This document shows, piece after piece, positions 36,409 through 45,659 of a DNA stretch of 64,000 bases; position 1 is the first letter of the stretch, and each line of letters opens with the position of its first letter. Location: contig OY282375.1 in assembly GCA_958295825.1 (NCBI GenBank), positions 2,589,489 to 2,653,488 on the forward strand. Reading direction: 5' to 3'. The notes beneath the pieces were generated by a model, which saw only the letters and a list, made by a program, of their open reading frames with translations, searched no databases and was not told the DNA's origin. The DNA comes from an uncultured Candidatus Entotheonella sp. Lineage in GTDB: Bacteria > Tectomicrobia > Entotheonellia > Entotheonellales > Entotheonellaceae. The position numbers and the translations under genes are program-made.

Positions 36409-39243
36409 ATGAAACTCATCCGCCGGCAGGACCACGGCGTCCCGGCAGCACAGTCGGGATGGCCGCAAGCCCTGGACCCGCGCCTCGACCGGCGCCATTT
36501 TCTGCGCGCCGCCGGCCTCGGCGGCCTGGCCGCCTCGATGACCGCGGGTCTGGTCAAGGAAACCGAGGCCGCTCAGGAGCCGGGAGCGATAAACCTTCCG
36601 CAACTGGAGCAAGTCAAAACGATCTGTGGCAATTGCGCCGTCGGCTGTGGCTTCGTGGGCGAGGTGCAGGACGGGGTGTGGGTGAGCCAGGAGCCGTGGT
36701 TCGAGCACCCCATCAATCTCGGCAGCCTGTGCTCCAAGGGCGCCGCGGCGCGCGAGCACGTCATCAGCGAGAAGCGCCTGCGCTATCCCATGAAACGCGT
36801 CAACGGGCAGTGGCAGCGGCTGTCGTGGGATCAGGCACTGAGCGAGATCGTCGCCAAGCTGCAGGAAATCCGCGAGCAGCACGGGCCCGACGCCTTCATG
36901 CTCCTCGGCTCGGCGCACCACAACAACGAAACCGCCTACGCGCTGCGCAAGTTCGCCGCCTTCTGGGGCTCGAACAACATCGACCACCAAGCGCGCATCT
37001 GCCACTCCACCACTGTCGCCGGGCTGGCCAACGTGTGGGGCTACGGTGCCATGACCAACTCGATGAACGACATCCGCCACAGCCGCAGCATTATGATCAT
37101 CGGCGAGAACGTCTGCACCTCGCACCCCATCGCCATGCAGCACATCCTGACGGCGAAGGAGGTGAACCGGGCGCAGGTGATCGTCGTCGACCCGCGCTTC
37201 AGCAAGACGGCGGCGTTCGCCAATCAGTACGCTCGTATCCGCTCGGGCACCGACGTGGCGTTCATCTACGGCCTGATCCACATCATTCTGAAAAACGGCT
37301 GGGAAGACAAGCGCATGCTGAACGAGCGCACCTACGGTCTGCAGGCGCTGGTGGACGAGGTGGGTAAATTCGATCCCGATACGGTGGAGAACATCACCGG
37401 CGTGCCGAAGGCCGAGCTGGAGCGCATCGCCAGAACCATGGCCGACAACCGGCCGGGCACCGTCATCTGGGCGATGGGCGGCACGCAGCATACCAACGGC
37501 ACGTCGATCACCCGCTCCTACTGCGCCCTGCAGCTGGTGCTCGGCAACATGGGCGTGCCGGGCGGCGGCACCAACGTCTTTCGCGGCCACGACAACGTGC
37601 AAGGCGCCACCGACCTCGGGGTGCTGTCCAACACCCTGCCCGGCTACTACGGCCTGGGCGCCGGGGCGTGGAAGCACTGGGCGAACGTCTGGGGCACTGA
37701 CGCCGAGGAACTCAAGTCGCGCTTCACCAATGAGAAGATGATGCAGAAGGTGGGCTTTACGGTGGCCCGCTGGTACGAGGGCGTGCTGCTCGACGCTGAG
37801 GAACTGGGGCAGGACGTGAACGTCCACGCCGCCTTTTACTGGGGGCACTCGACGAACTGCCAGTCGCAGCTCGACCGCATCAAGCGCGCCCTGGAAAAGG
37901 TGGATTTGCTGGTCGACATCGATCCGTTCGTCACCACCACCTCGATTCTGCCGGACCGCCCGGACGGCGTTTACATCCTGCCGGCGGCGACGGTGTACGA
38001 GCAGTACGGCTCGGTGACCAACTCCAACCGCGACATCCAGTGGCGCAACCGCGTCGTGTCGCCGGTGTGGGAATCGCGCTCTGACCTGGCCATTCTGCTC
38101 GACCTCGCCGAGCGCCTGGGATTCAAGGACAGCCTGACCCGCAACACGCAGGCCGCTTGGGAGGGCGTGCCGGAGAGCATGCAGGACGTGAAAGAACTGC
38201 CGGAGGAGACGTATGCGTCGATCATCCGGGAATGGAACCTCGGCATGCGCACCATCGGCATGACCGGACAGACGTACGAGCGCATGAAACGCCAGCAGGA
38301 ATGGGCGCATGCCTTCGACATCAAGACGAAAACAGCCGTCGGCGGCCCGGTGGACGGCGAGCAGTGGGGCCTGCCGTGGCCGTGCTGGACCGAGCAGCAC
38401 CCGGGCACTCACATCCTGTACCGCACCGACATCCCGGTGTCGCAGGGCGGCCTGGGCTTCCGGGCGCGTTGGGGGACACAGGCGCCGGACGGCGACACGC
38501 TGTTGGCGGCGAACGGTTCAGCCCCGGCGGGGAGTTCGATCAACGGCGGCTACGCGGAGTTGAAGGACTGGAAGACGGACCTGACGGGGCAGGTGTTTGC
38601 GGACGCCATGGCCAAGGAGTTGGCGCCGTTTGGCAATGGCCGCGCGCGGTTCAATTCGTGGAACATTCCTGATCCCGTGCCGGCGCACCGCGAGCCGATT
38701 CACAGCCCGCGGCCTGACCTGATCGAGCAATGGCCGACGTATGACGACGTGAAGGACCACTACCGCGTGCCCACCCTGTACAAGAGCTTGCAAAAGCCGG
38801 ATTGGGTGAAGGACTACCCGATCATCCTGAGCAGCGGCCGGCAGGTGGAATTCGAGGGCGGCGGCAACAGCGAGCGCGCCTGCTGGTGGCTGGTGGAACT
38901 GCAGCCGGAGATGTACGTGGAGATTCACCCCAAGCTGGCGAACGACCACCGCCTCAAGCACGGCGATTGGGTATGGATCGAGAGCCCCGAGGATCAGGAC
39001 GGCAAGCCGAGCCGCATCAAGGTGAAGGCCAAGATCACCAAGCGGGTGGGCCCCGACATGGTGTATCTGCCCTTTCACTGGGGTGGCATGCTCGAGGGCG
39101 AATCGCTGGCCAGCAAGTACCCGGCGGGTTACGTCCCGTACGGATTGGGTGAATCCGCCAACATCGTGACCAATTACGGCTATGACCGGGTGACCCAGAT
39201 GCAGGAAACCAAGACCGGCCTATGCCGCATCAGCAAAGCCTGA
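36409..39243 (+). CDS. fdhA: periplasmic formate dehydrogenase, molybdopterin alpha subunit (Cys type)
   Basis: A 944-residue bis-MGD molybdo- or tungstoenzyme that oxidises formate to CO2. It begins with a twin-arginine signal, DRRHFLRAAGLGGLAASM (residues ~27-45), so it is exported folded. The 4Fe-4S site is ICGNCAVGCGF...SLCSKG (~67-110). The metal-ligand region HQARICHSTTVAGLANVWG has Cys (codon TGC) where E. coli FdnG has selenocysteine. The C-terminal molydop-binding domain is at ~815-940. The operon continues with the ferredoxin and membrane subunits. Assimilation of CO2 in reverse is possible but not evident. Confidence 0.93.
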   Translation: MKLIRRQDHGVPAAQSGWPQALDPRLDRRHFLRAAGLGGLAASMTAGLVKETEAAQEPGAINLPQLEQVKTICGNCAVGCGFVGEVQDGVWVSQEPWFEHPINLGSLCSKGAAAREHVISEKRLRYPMKRVNGQWQRLSWDQALSEIVAKLQEIREQHGPDAFMLLGSAHHNNETAYALRKFAAFWGSNNIDHQARICHSTTVAGLANVWGYGAMTNSMNDIRHSRSIMIIGENVCTSHPIAMQHILTAKEVNRAQVIVVDPRFSKTAAFANQYARIRSGTDVAFIYGLIHIILKNGWEDKRMLNERTYGLQALVDEVGKFDPDTVENITGVPKAELERIARTMADNRPGTVIWAMGGTQHTNGTSITRSYCALQLVLGNMGVPGGGTNVFRGHDNVQGATDLGVLSNTLPGYYGLGAGAWKHWANVWGTDAEELKSRFTNEKMMQKVGFTVARWYEGVLLDAEELGQDVNVHAAFYWGHSTNCQSQLDRIKRALEKVDLLVDIDPFVTTTSILPDRPDGVYILPAATVYEQYGSVTNSNRDIQWRNRVVSPVWESRSDLAILLDLAERLGFKDSLTRNTQAAWEGVPESMQDVKELPEETYASIIREWNLGMRTIGMTGQTYERMKRQQEWAHAFDIKTKTAVGGPVDGEQWGLPWPCWTEQHPGTHILYRTDIPVSQGGLGFRARWGTQAPDGDTLLAANGSAPAGSSINGGYAELKDWKTDLTGQVFADAMAKELAPFGNGRARFNSWNIPDPVPAHREPIHSPRPDLIEQWPTYDDVKDHYRVPTLYKSLQKPDWVKDYPIILSSGRQVEFEGGGNSERACWWLVELQPEMYVEIHPKLANDHRLKHGDWVWIESPEDQDGKPSRIKVKAKITKRVGPDMVYLPFHWGGMLEGESLASKYPAGYVPYGLGESANIVTNYGYDRVTQMQETKTGLCRISKA

Positions 39244-39315
39244 GCAGGCGCGTACCGCCGAATTTCCCTGACTTCGGTTAGGGGAGCGGATTGAAACGAG
39301 AGAGGAGCCGAGAGC

Positions 39316-39969
39316 ATGGCACAGACGCAAGTAACCATTCCGTTTCGTGAGTCGGAGGGACCCCAGGCAAAGCACGCCCCGGCGCGCTTGAAGTTCTATG
39401 TCGACGTGAAGCGCTGCATCGAGTGTGGCGGCTGCGAGGTGGCCTGCAAGAACGAGAACAACGTGCCCGAAGGCATCGCGCGCATCCGCGTCGTGACGGT
39501 GAACGAGGGCGAGGCCGGCGAATCCAACGTGGCGGTGCCGTGCATGCACTGCTCCAAGGCGCCGTGCGTGGCGGTGTGCCCGGTGGACGCGTTGTATCAC
39601 CGCGAGGACGGCATCGTGCAGGTGAACAAGGAGACGTGCATCGGCTGCGGGTACTGTCTGTACGCCTGCCCGTTCGGGGCGCCACAGTTTCCCAAGTCGT
39701 CGCCGTTTGGTGCGCGCGGCGTCATGGACAAGTGCACGTATTGTGCGGGCGGCCCCGAAGAACCGTTCTCGGACCGCGAGCGCCGGCTGTACGGCTCCAA
39801 CCGCATTGCCGAGGGCAAGCTGCCCATGTGCGCGTCGGTGTGTTCGACCAAGGCGCTGGTTGCCGGCGACGGCGAGGAAGTGGCCAACGTGGTGCGTCAG
39901 CGCATGGCGGCGCGCGGTTCCGGCGGCGGCGGCTGGGCCTGGGGGACGGCTTACCCGGAGAGCAAGTAG
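39316..39969 (+). CDS. fdhB: formate dehydrogenase iron-sulfur beta subunit
   Basis: A 217-residue 4Fe-4S protein passing electrons from FdhA to the membrane subunit. Cluster cysteines lie in KRCIECGGCEVACKNENN (residues ~34-51), PCMHCSKAPCVAVCPVDAL (~75-93), ETCIGCGYCLYACPFGAPQ (~107-125) and DKCTYCAGG/MCASVCSTKA (~138-175), enough for four clusters. It has no signal and probably leaves the cell with FdhA. GAGAGAGGAGCC precedes the ATG, 73 nt after fdhA. Confidence 0.94.
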   Translation: MAQTQVTIPFRESEGPQAKHAPARLKFYVDVKRCIECGGCEVACKNENNVPEGIARIRVVTVNEGEAGESNVAVPCMHCSKAPCVAVCPVDALYHREDGIVQVNKETCIGCGYCLYACPFGAPQFPKSSPFGARGVMDKCTYCAGGPEEPFSDRERRLYGSNRIAEGKLPMCASVCSTKALVAGDGEEVANVVRQRMAARGSGGGGWAWGTAYPESK

Positions 39970-40033
39970 ACCGGGGCAGGACAGCGGAATCCGACATTCC
40001 ATCCAGCCAGGGCGCCGCGCCCGGAGAGGCAGC

Positions 40034-41044
40034 GTGGAACCGATCATTCTGTGGCAAACAAAGTGGAGCTACAGCCTGCACGTACCGCTCTACCTGTTTT
40101 TCGGCGGGTTGACGTCGGGGATATTTCTGGCTGCCGTGGTGGCGGATCTGCTGGAACGCAAGTGGCAGGGCGCTGCATTGGTGTCGAAGGTGTCATCGTA
40201 TAGTGCCATCGTAACCCTCGCCCTGGCCGGATTCTTTCTCACCGCGCACCTCGGTAAGCCGGAGCGCGGCTTGGCGTTTCCCCTGTTCTTCACCAACTAT
40301 GACTCGTGGATGACGCGCGGCGGCTGGATCGTCGGGGCCGGCACCCTGCTGGTGCTGCTCTACGCCGCCCTATGGTATCGCGGCGGCGCGGCTTGGGTGC
40401 GCCGCCTTGTGGGGCTCGTGGGTCTGCCGGTTCTCCTCATGCTTGCCGTCTACACCGGCTTGTTGCTCAGCCGCGGCACCTTCGTGCCGTTGTGGTCGAG
40501 CAAGTACCTGCCTGTTCTGTTCCTCAATTCCGGCGTCACCACCGGCTTGGCGGCAAGCGGCTTGGTGGGCCTCGTGGCGTTGTGGTTTCGCGGCCCACAG
40601 CCGCAGACCGCGCACAGCGTCGTGCGTTGGATCAGTATGGCCGTGGGGCTGTTCATCCTCCTGGAGTTGTTCGAGATCTACAACTTCATGACCTACCTCG
40701 CCGGTTCCGGGCAGCACGCCCCCACGGGCCAATTCCTGGCCCCCAAAGGCGGCGCGCATGTTTATCAATATGTCACCCGCGGCGCCTTGGCTCCCTGGTT
40801 CTGGTGGGGCGTGATCGGACTTGGCCTCACCGCCCCCCTGCTCCTCACCCTTGTCGAATTCCTCCTTGACTGGCGCGCACGCCCCCTGAGATGGCGTAAT
40901 GTCCTGTTCACCGCCCCGAAATTCGCCCTCGTCCTCCTCGGCGGCATCCTCCTACGTTGCATCATCGTCTGGGGCGGCGATCTCAGCGCGCCACTCGACT
41001 TCCCGCCTTCCGTATGGCCCATCCCGCCCGCGTCCGGCGGTTGA
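40034..41044 (+). CDS. NrfD-family quinone-linked membrane subunit
   Basis: A 336-residue integral membrane protein of the NrfD/PsrC family with eight or more helices. It starts at GTG (40034) after GGAGAGGC and opens VEPIILWQTKWSYSLHVPLYLFFGGLTSG. Helices visible include IVTLALAGFFLTAHLG, GGWIVGAGTLLVLLYAALW and LVGLVGLPVLLMLAVYTGL. Such subunits link periplasmic FdhAB to the quinone pool without haem b. The operon thus codes a complete respiratory formate dehydrogenase. It converges on the RNB gene with 48 nt between them. Confidence 0.9.
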   Translation: MEPIILWQTKWSYSLHVPLYLFFGGLTSGIFLAAVVADLLERKWQGAALVSKVSSYSAIVTLALAGFFLTAHLGKPERGLAFPLFFTNYDSWMTRGGWIVGAGTLLVLLYAALWYRGGAAWVRRLVGLVGLPVLLMLAVYTGLLLSRGTFVPLWSSKYLPVLFLNSGVTTGLAASGLVGLVALWFRGPQPQTAHSVVRWISMAVGLFILLELFEIYNFMTYLAGSGQHAPTGQFLAPKGGAHVYQYVTRGALAPWFWWGVIGLGLTAPLLLTLVEFLLDWRARPLRWRNVLFTAPKFALVLLGGILLRCIIVWGGDLSAPLDFPPSVWPIPPASGG

Positions 41045-41092
41045 TACGGTGCTGCCCCGCGGAACGTCAGATGACGCTGCGCGAATCGGGCC

Positions 41093-42910
41093 CTACACAA
41101 CTTGAAAATACGCTTCCAGGTCCGGCAGCGAGACGCCGGTAAGGGCGAGAGGGAGGACGGTGTTCAGGGCCGGGTTATCGCGGCGGGTGAGGACGGGCTC
41201 AAGGCCGAGGTCGGGGATGAGGACGGTCGTTCTGGGACCGCGTTTTTCAACGACAACGCTATCGCCGCGCCAATCGGGGTGGGCGAGCAGGTAGACGAGC
41301 GTCCAATGGCGGCGGGTAAGGCGCTCGGCTTGACGGCGGTTGTAGGTGACGGACTCGGCGGCACCGACGCGTTCCAGGATTTGTTGGTTGTCCAGCAACG
41401 CGTCGCCGCGCAGATACGCACGCAGCTGCTGGTGCACCACCAGATCCAGGTAACGACGCAGGGGACTGGTGGCGCGGGCATAGGCGGCGAGGCCGAGGCC
41501 GGCATGGGGCGCCGGTTCGCTCGTCTGCACGCTGCGCTTCAGGGTGCGCCGTAAGGCAAACATGCCAGCCAGCCCCTCGACCGCCTGGGGCGCCTCGGGC
41601 GTGGCCTGGGTGGTGAACGGCAAGGGGATGTTCTGCGCCAGGGCGAATTGCGCCGCAGCTTTACCGGCCAGTAGCATCGCCTCGGCTACCAAGTCCCGGC
41701 TTTTCAGAGACGCCAGCGGTTGCAAGCTGACCTGGCCGTTTTCCACTTGAATCTTCAACTCCGGAAGCTCGATGAACGCCGCACCTTGGGCGCGCCGCCG
41801 GGCTTGCGACAATTCAGCCAGACGCATCAATTCCTTGAACGGCGATTCCTCAAGGCGGGACTCCACCTCCCCGTACGTCAACCGCGTGACACGCACCCAA
41901 CTTGGCGCTATCTCGGTCTTCACGATGCCACCGTCGGCGTTCACCTCCAGGCCGAACGACAGCGCCGGTGAGACCGCCTGCAGGCCCAGCCCCAGCGTGG
42001 GGGTAGCCGCGGGCGGCAGCATCGGAACGGTGCCTTCCGGCAGGTACAGATTGCAGCCGCGGGCGCGCGCTTCCAGGTCCACGTCGCTGTCCGGCAGTGC
42101 CAAGCCAGCCACATCGGCGACGTGCACCCACAGGCGGTTGTCGTGCCAGCTCAGGGCGTCGTCGGGGTCCTTACTGCCTTCGTCGTCGATGGCGAAGGCG
42201 TCGAGATGGGTGAGATCAAGGCGCGTCTCATCCGGCAAATCCGGCAGGGGGGCCTGGGGAACGCGGGTGTCCACCTCCAGGCGTTGCGGATAGGGATTGA
42301 CGGTGACGTCCCAGTGGCCCAGCTCGCACAGAAGGGCATGGGCGCGCTCGGGGCTTTGCGTTCGGCCCAACTCACGAAGCGCGCGGCTGCTGGAACGCTT
42401 GCCCAGGGCCAAAGCCTCGACCTCGGCGAGATGTCGGCGATCTTCAGCAATCAGCTTCCCGGCTCGCAGGCGTTCCATAAAATCGGACCAAGCGTGTTCC
42501 GCGGCTGCCTTGGCCTCGCGTGCGGCGCGTTTCTGAGCCACTTCCGCCACCGTGTGCGCAACGACCTCCGTCACCGTACCGCCGAAATATAGCCCCTCGG
42601 CAACGAGCCGCCAGGCCAGCCACGCCGTTGGCGGCGTGTAGGCGCCATAAACCAGCTCGGCCAATTCGGCCAGCGTCGTATTACCGCCCGCCAATAATTC
42701 CCAGGCCGTCTCCACGTCGCCGTCCTCGGCCTGCAGGTCGGCCAGAGCGTGCAGCGGGCCGGGGTGCAGCAGCGCGACGTCCTTGGGCCGTACTTTCAGC
42801 ATCTTGCCGTTTCCGAGCTCGATTTCTAAGCTGTCGCCAGCCCGCAGCACGCGGGCCGGACGGTTCTTGAACAGTACCAGACTGTCGGGCTGAAGGGCGG
42901 CGGTGTTCAT
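41093..42910 (-). CDS. RNB-domain exoribonuclease (RNase II family)
   Basis: A 605-residue 3'-5' exoribonuclease of the RNase II/R family. The RNB active site is TRLDLTHLDAFAIDDEGSKDPDDALSW (residues ~230-256), with the catalytic acidic residues in IDDEGSKDPDDA, then VHVADVAGLALPDSDVDLEARARG and the C-terminal signature YARATSPLRRYLDLVVHQQL (~505-524). The N-terminus lacks clear cold-shock domains and is instead an unusual SH3-like start, LVLFKNRPARVLRAG, as in cyanobacterial and some other RNase II variants. It degrades RNA in the cytoplasm. Confidence 0.9.
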   Translation of the reverse strand: MNTAALQPDSLVLFKNRPARVLRAGDSLEIELGNGKMLKVRPKDVALLHPGPLHALADLQAEDGDVETAWELLAGGNTTLAELAELVYGAYTPPTAWLAWRLVAEGLYFGGTVTEVVAHTVAEVAQKRAAREAKAAAEHAWSDFMERLRAGKLIAEDRRHLAEVEALALGKRSSSRALRELGRTQSPERAHALLCELGHWDVTVNPYPQRLEVDTRVPQAPLPDLPDETRLDLTHLDAFAIDDEGSKDPDDALSWHDNRLWVHVADVAGLALPDSDVDLEARARGCNLYLPEGTVPMLPPAATPTLGLGLQAVSPALSFGLEVNADGGIVKTEIAPSWVRVTRLTYGEVESRLEESPFKELMRLAELSQARRRAQGAAFIELPELKIQVENGQVSLQPLASLKSRDLVAEAMLLAGKAAAQFALAQNIPLPFTTQATPEAPQAVEGLAGMFALRRTLKRSVQTSEPAPHAGLGLAAYARATSPLRRYLDLVVHQQLRAYLRGDALLDNQQILERVGAAESVTYNRRQAERLTRRHWTLVYLLAHPDWRGDSVVVEKRGPRTTVLIPDLGLEPVLTRRDNPALNTVLPLALTGVSLPDLEAYFQVV

Positions 42911-42951
42911 AGGGGAATTCCTGTGAAAGCGGCGTAACGTGCCGCGCCTGT

Positions 42952-43965
42952 TCAGATGAAGCGATGCAACGCGATGCTCAGATGGCGCACGCCGCTCGCG
43001 GCCGGGTGGTACTGGACCAGAATTGGGCTTTGGTAGGTGCCGTGGAGAATGTGGTTGGCCCCAGCCTCCGCGCTGTCGGAGACCAGGAGCCGAATGTGCC
43101 GCTTGAGACGCAGGATGCGCTTGGCCGGTGTCGAGAGGGCCGCAAAAATGCGGTCGATCATCGAGCGCCCTACTGGGACTTGGTCCATCAGGTAGTTGTA
43201 AAGTTGCACAACGTCATTGCCGCGCTGGAGCGCGAAGCGCAGCGGGTCGATAAGGGCCTGGGGCAAATCGTTGCGCATCAGCAGGGTCTCGTACTCGTTG
43301 ACGGTCATGCCGACGTGCTTTTCTTCGGGCGCCAAGCGGATGTCGATATAGCCCTTTTCAACGCCGTGTTGGCGGGACCAGTCCGCGACCTGTGAGAAAA
43401 GGCCGTAGCGGGGGTCCTTAAGATTAAAGGCATCGATCGCCCGGCCTTCGCTGACCGGAATCGCCACCCGGCCGCGATGCACCACTTCCGTGTCGGAATA
43501 CGCCATGACCGTGGTGCGGCGCTGGCGCAGGTGGTGCTTGTAGATTCCGTCGAGCTCAATGAAGTAAACCGGCTCATTGGGGTGGTGGAGATAAATGACG
43601 CAGTTGTTGAGACCGGCGCTGATAAAGGTCAGATGCGAATCGCCGTTTATCGGCTCCTCTTCCTTTTGGCTCTCGCTGAGCTCGTCGCGCAGTTGCATGC
43701 GGTCGTGAAAATAACCGGCGTTGTGGGGGAAGATTTTCTGGACGGCGCGGATAAGGGGGGCAAGCTGCTTGTGACTATAGCCCAAGCGCGCGCAGACGGC
43801 CTGCTCCAGGTAGCCGGCCGTGGTGTGAAACGAGCAGTACGCCGCCTTGCGGTACTGGTTCAGCTCCTCGCCGACTTGGGTGCGAATCAGGGCCGCAACG
43901 TCGACGATCTCAAAGCGTCGCTCGGGGCGGATGGCCAAGTTGAACTCTACGGGTTGAACGGCCAT
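42952..43965 (-). CDS. YjbQ/UPF0047-like protein with long C-terminal extension
   Basis: A 337-residue protein. Residues ~1-155 follow the YjbQ/UPF0047 plan: a conserved CSFHTTAGYLEQ, FPHNAGYFHDRM, NGDSHLTFISAGLNN and a terminal YFIELDGIYKHHLRQR corresponding to the family's CEFDGPRRR end. YjbQ is about 140 residues and has thiamin-phosphate synthase side activity. The further ~180 residues (with GYIDIRLAPEEKHVGMTVNEYE and RHIRLLVSDSAEAG) have no family that I know. It is divergent from the ATP-grasp gene with a 185-nt AT-rich gap that probably holds both promoters. Confidence 0.6.
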   Translation of the reverse strand: MAVQPVEFNLAIRPERRFEIVDVAALIRTQVGEELNQYRKAAYCSFHTTAGYLEQAVCARLGYSHKQLAPLIRAVQKIFPHNAGYFHDRMQLRDELSESQKEEEPINGDSHLTFISAGLNNCVIYLHHPNEPVYFIELDGIYKHHLRQRRTTVMAYSDTEVVHRGRVAIPVSEGRAIDAFNLKDPRYGLFSQVADWSRQHGVEKGYIDIRLAPEEKHVGMTVNEYETLLMRNDLPQALIDPLRFALQRGNDVVQLYNYLMDQVPVGRSMIDRIFAALSTPAKRILRLKRHIRLLVSDSAEAGANHILHGTYQSPILVQYHPAASGVRHLSIALHRFI

Positions 43966-44150
43966 GGGCTGGCTCCTGTCCTGAAGTAGGACGCGGACTC
44001 GAGATACCGCTTAAAATACACCAGTATCCGCCAATGACAAGAAGGAAAAGACGGTTTGTATTTCTGTTTCTGCTATGATGGCGCACGTGTTGTTGAGGAA
44101 GGTCTGAATTAAGTTTATTTTGTCCTGAAACTGCTATGAAGGACGGCAAG

Positions 44151-45659
44151 ATGGACCACACAACCTCGAGCGATTTGCACGGACCGCGGCTGGGTCGTGA
44201 CGACGCCTCGGCGCGTTTGCTCTTTGAACGCTATGAGACCGATGACCGTTTTTTCGACGAAACGTTTGAATCCGCAGAGCAACCGCGCGCCCACTATCGG
44301 ATGTTCATCGACGAAATGGGCGGGATGCCGCAGGAAGAGGTGGAGCGGCTGCAGGACCGTGTAACCCGCTCATTTCTTCACGAGGGCATTACCTTCACCG
44401 TCTATGGGGACGAGGCTTCCATCGAACGGGCTATCCCCATTGACTGCATTCCCCGCCTTCTGCTTGCCCGCGAATGGGCGCACATTGAACGAGGGCTCAT
44501 CCAGCGCGTGCAGGCGCTGAACCTCTTTTTGGCGGATGTCTATGATAAGGGACACATTCTGCGCGACGGCTCGGTGCCGCGCGATCTCGTGCACGGCTGC
44601 CCGAACTACCGCCCCGAAATGGAGGGCGTAAAGGTTCCGCTCGGCGCCTACGTATCGGTATGCGGCAGCGACATCGTGCGGACCGCGGACGGTTTCATGG
44701 TGCTGGAGGACAACCTCCGGGTGCCGTCAGGAGTCTCGTACATGCTGGCGTGTCGGGATGCGATCCGACGCGCCTTTCCCCAGGTCTTCCGGCGCTATCA
44801 CGTGCGACCGGTTGAGCAATACGGGCAGGAACTCCTGCGGGTGTTGCACGCCTTGGCGCCCCGGCAGGGGGAAGAGCCAACGATTGCCTTGCTGACGCCC
44901 GGGGTTTATAACTCGGCCTACTACGAACATGCCTTTCTCGCCCGGGAGATGGGCATTGAACTCGTCAAGGGCGACGACCTGCTCGTGCACGGCGGACGGT
45001 TGTGCATGCGCACGGTGCGCGGATTGCATCCTGTGGACGTCCTTTACCGGCGAATCGACGACGATTTCATCGACCCACAGGTCTTTCGTTCCGATTCCTG
45101 CCTCGGGGTGCCCGGACTTTTCGAGGTCTATCGTTGCGGGCATCTCGCGCTCGCCAACACGCCCGGCACCGGGGTGGCAGACGACAAGGCAGTATATGCC
45201 TATGTGCCTCGCATGATCCGCTATTACCTCGACCAGGACCCCATCCTCGACAACGTGGCAACGTACCTGTGCCGGGAACCCGAAGGGCTGGCCTACACGC
45301 TCGAAAACCTCGAACACCTGGTGGTGAAAGCGGTGGGTGAGTCGGGCGGTTACGGCATGCTGGTGGGCCCCCATGCCAGTCGGGAAGAGCGGGAAGCGTT
45401 TGCGGCCAAGCTCCGGGCCAGACCTGAAAATTACATCTCCCAGCCCACGCTTGCCTTAGCGCGCGCCCTGTGCCTCATCGACGGGCGGCTCGATGCGCGC
45501 CACGTGGACCTCAGGCCGTTCGTGCTCCACGGGGAAGACACCCGGGTGGTACCGGGCGGGCTTTGCCGCGTGGCTTTGCGCAAGGGCAGCCTCGTGGTAA
45601 ATTCGAGCCAAGGCGGCGGCGCCAAGGACGCCTGGATCCTCGAAGGGGATGAGCCGTGA
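44151..45659 (+). CDS. circularly permuted type 2 ATP-grasp protein
   Basis: A 502-residue protein of the CP_ATPgrasp family. Signature blocks are FLADVYDKGHILRDGSVP, NYRPEMEGVKVPLGAYVSVCGSDIVR, MVLEDNLRVPSGVSYML, VDVLYRRIDDDFIDPQVF and VVKAVGESGGYGMLVGPHAS. I prefer the ATG at 44151, with AAGGA upstream, to one 15 nt earlier. These enzymes are expected to form amide or peptide bonds with ATP and nearly always travel with an alpha-E protein, as here, where the next gene overlaps the stop. The often-seen transglutaminase partner is absent. Confidence 0.92.
   Translation: MDHTTSSDLHGPRLGRDDASARLLFERYETDDRFFDETFESAEQPRAHYRMFIDEMGGMPQEEVERLQDRVTRSFLHEGITFTVYGDEASIERAIPIDCIPRLLLAREWAHIERGLIQRVQALNLFLADVYDKGHILRDGSVPRDLVHGCPNYRPEMEGVKVPLGAYVSVCGSDIVRTADGFMVLEDNLRVPSGVSYMLACRDAIRRAFPQVFRRYHVRPVEQYGQELLRVLHALAPRQGEEPTIALLTPGVYNSAYYEHAFLAREMGIELVKGDDLLVHGGRLCMRTVRGLHPVDVLYRRIDDDFIDPQVFRSDSCLGVPGLFEVYRCGHLALANTPGTGVADDKAVYAYVPRMIRYYLDQDPILDNVATYLCREPEGLAYTLENLEHLVVKAVGESGGYGMLVGPHASREEREAFAAKLRARPENYISQPTLALARALCLIDGRLDARHVDLRPFVLHGEDTRVVPGGLCRVALRKGSLVVNSSQGGGAKDAWILEGDEP

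Noticed and set aside
36364-38412. 682-codon minus-strand open frame
   Set aside because: Antisense shadow of fdhA in GC-rich codons, rich in His/Val/Arg/Asp, with no motif or ribosome site.
44040-44150. Promoter with TATGAT at 44074 for the ATP-grasp gene
   Set aside because: The -10-like box is good but no convincing -35 lies at 16-18 bp, so I do not list it as a feature.
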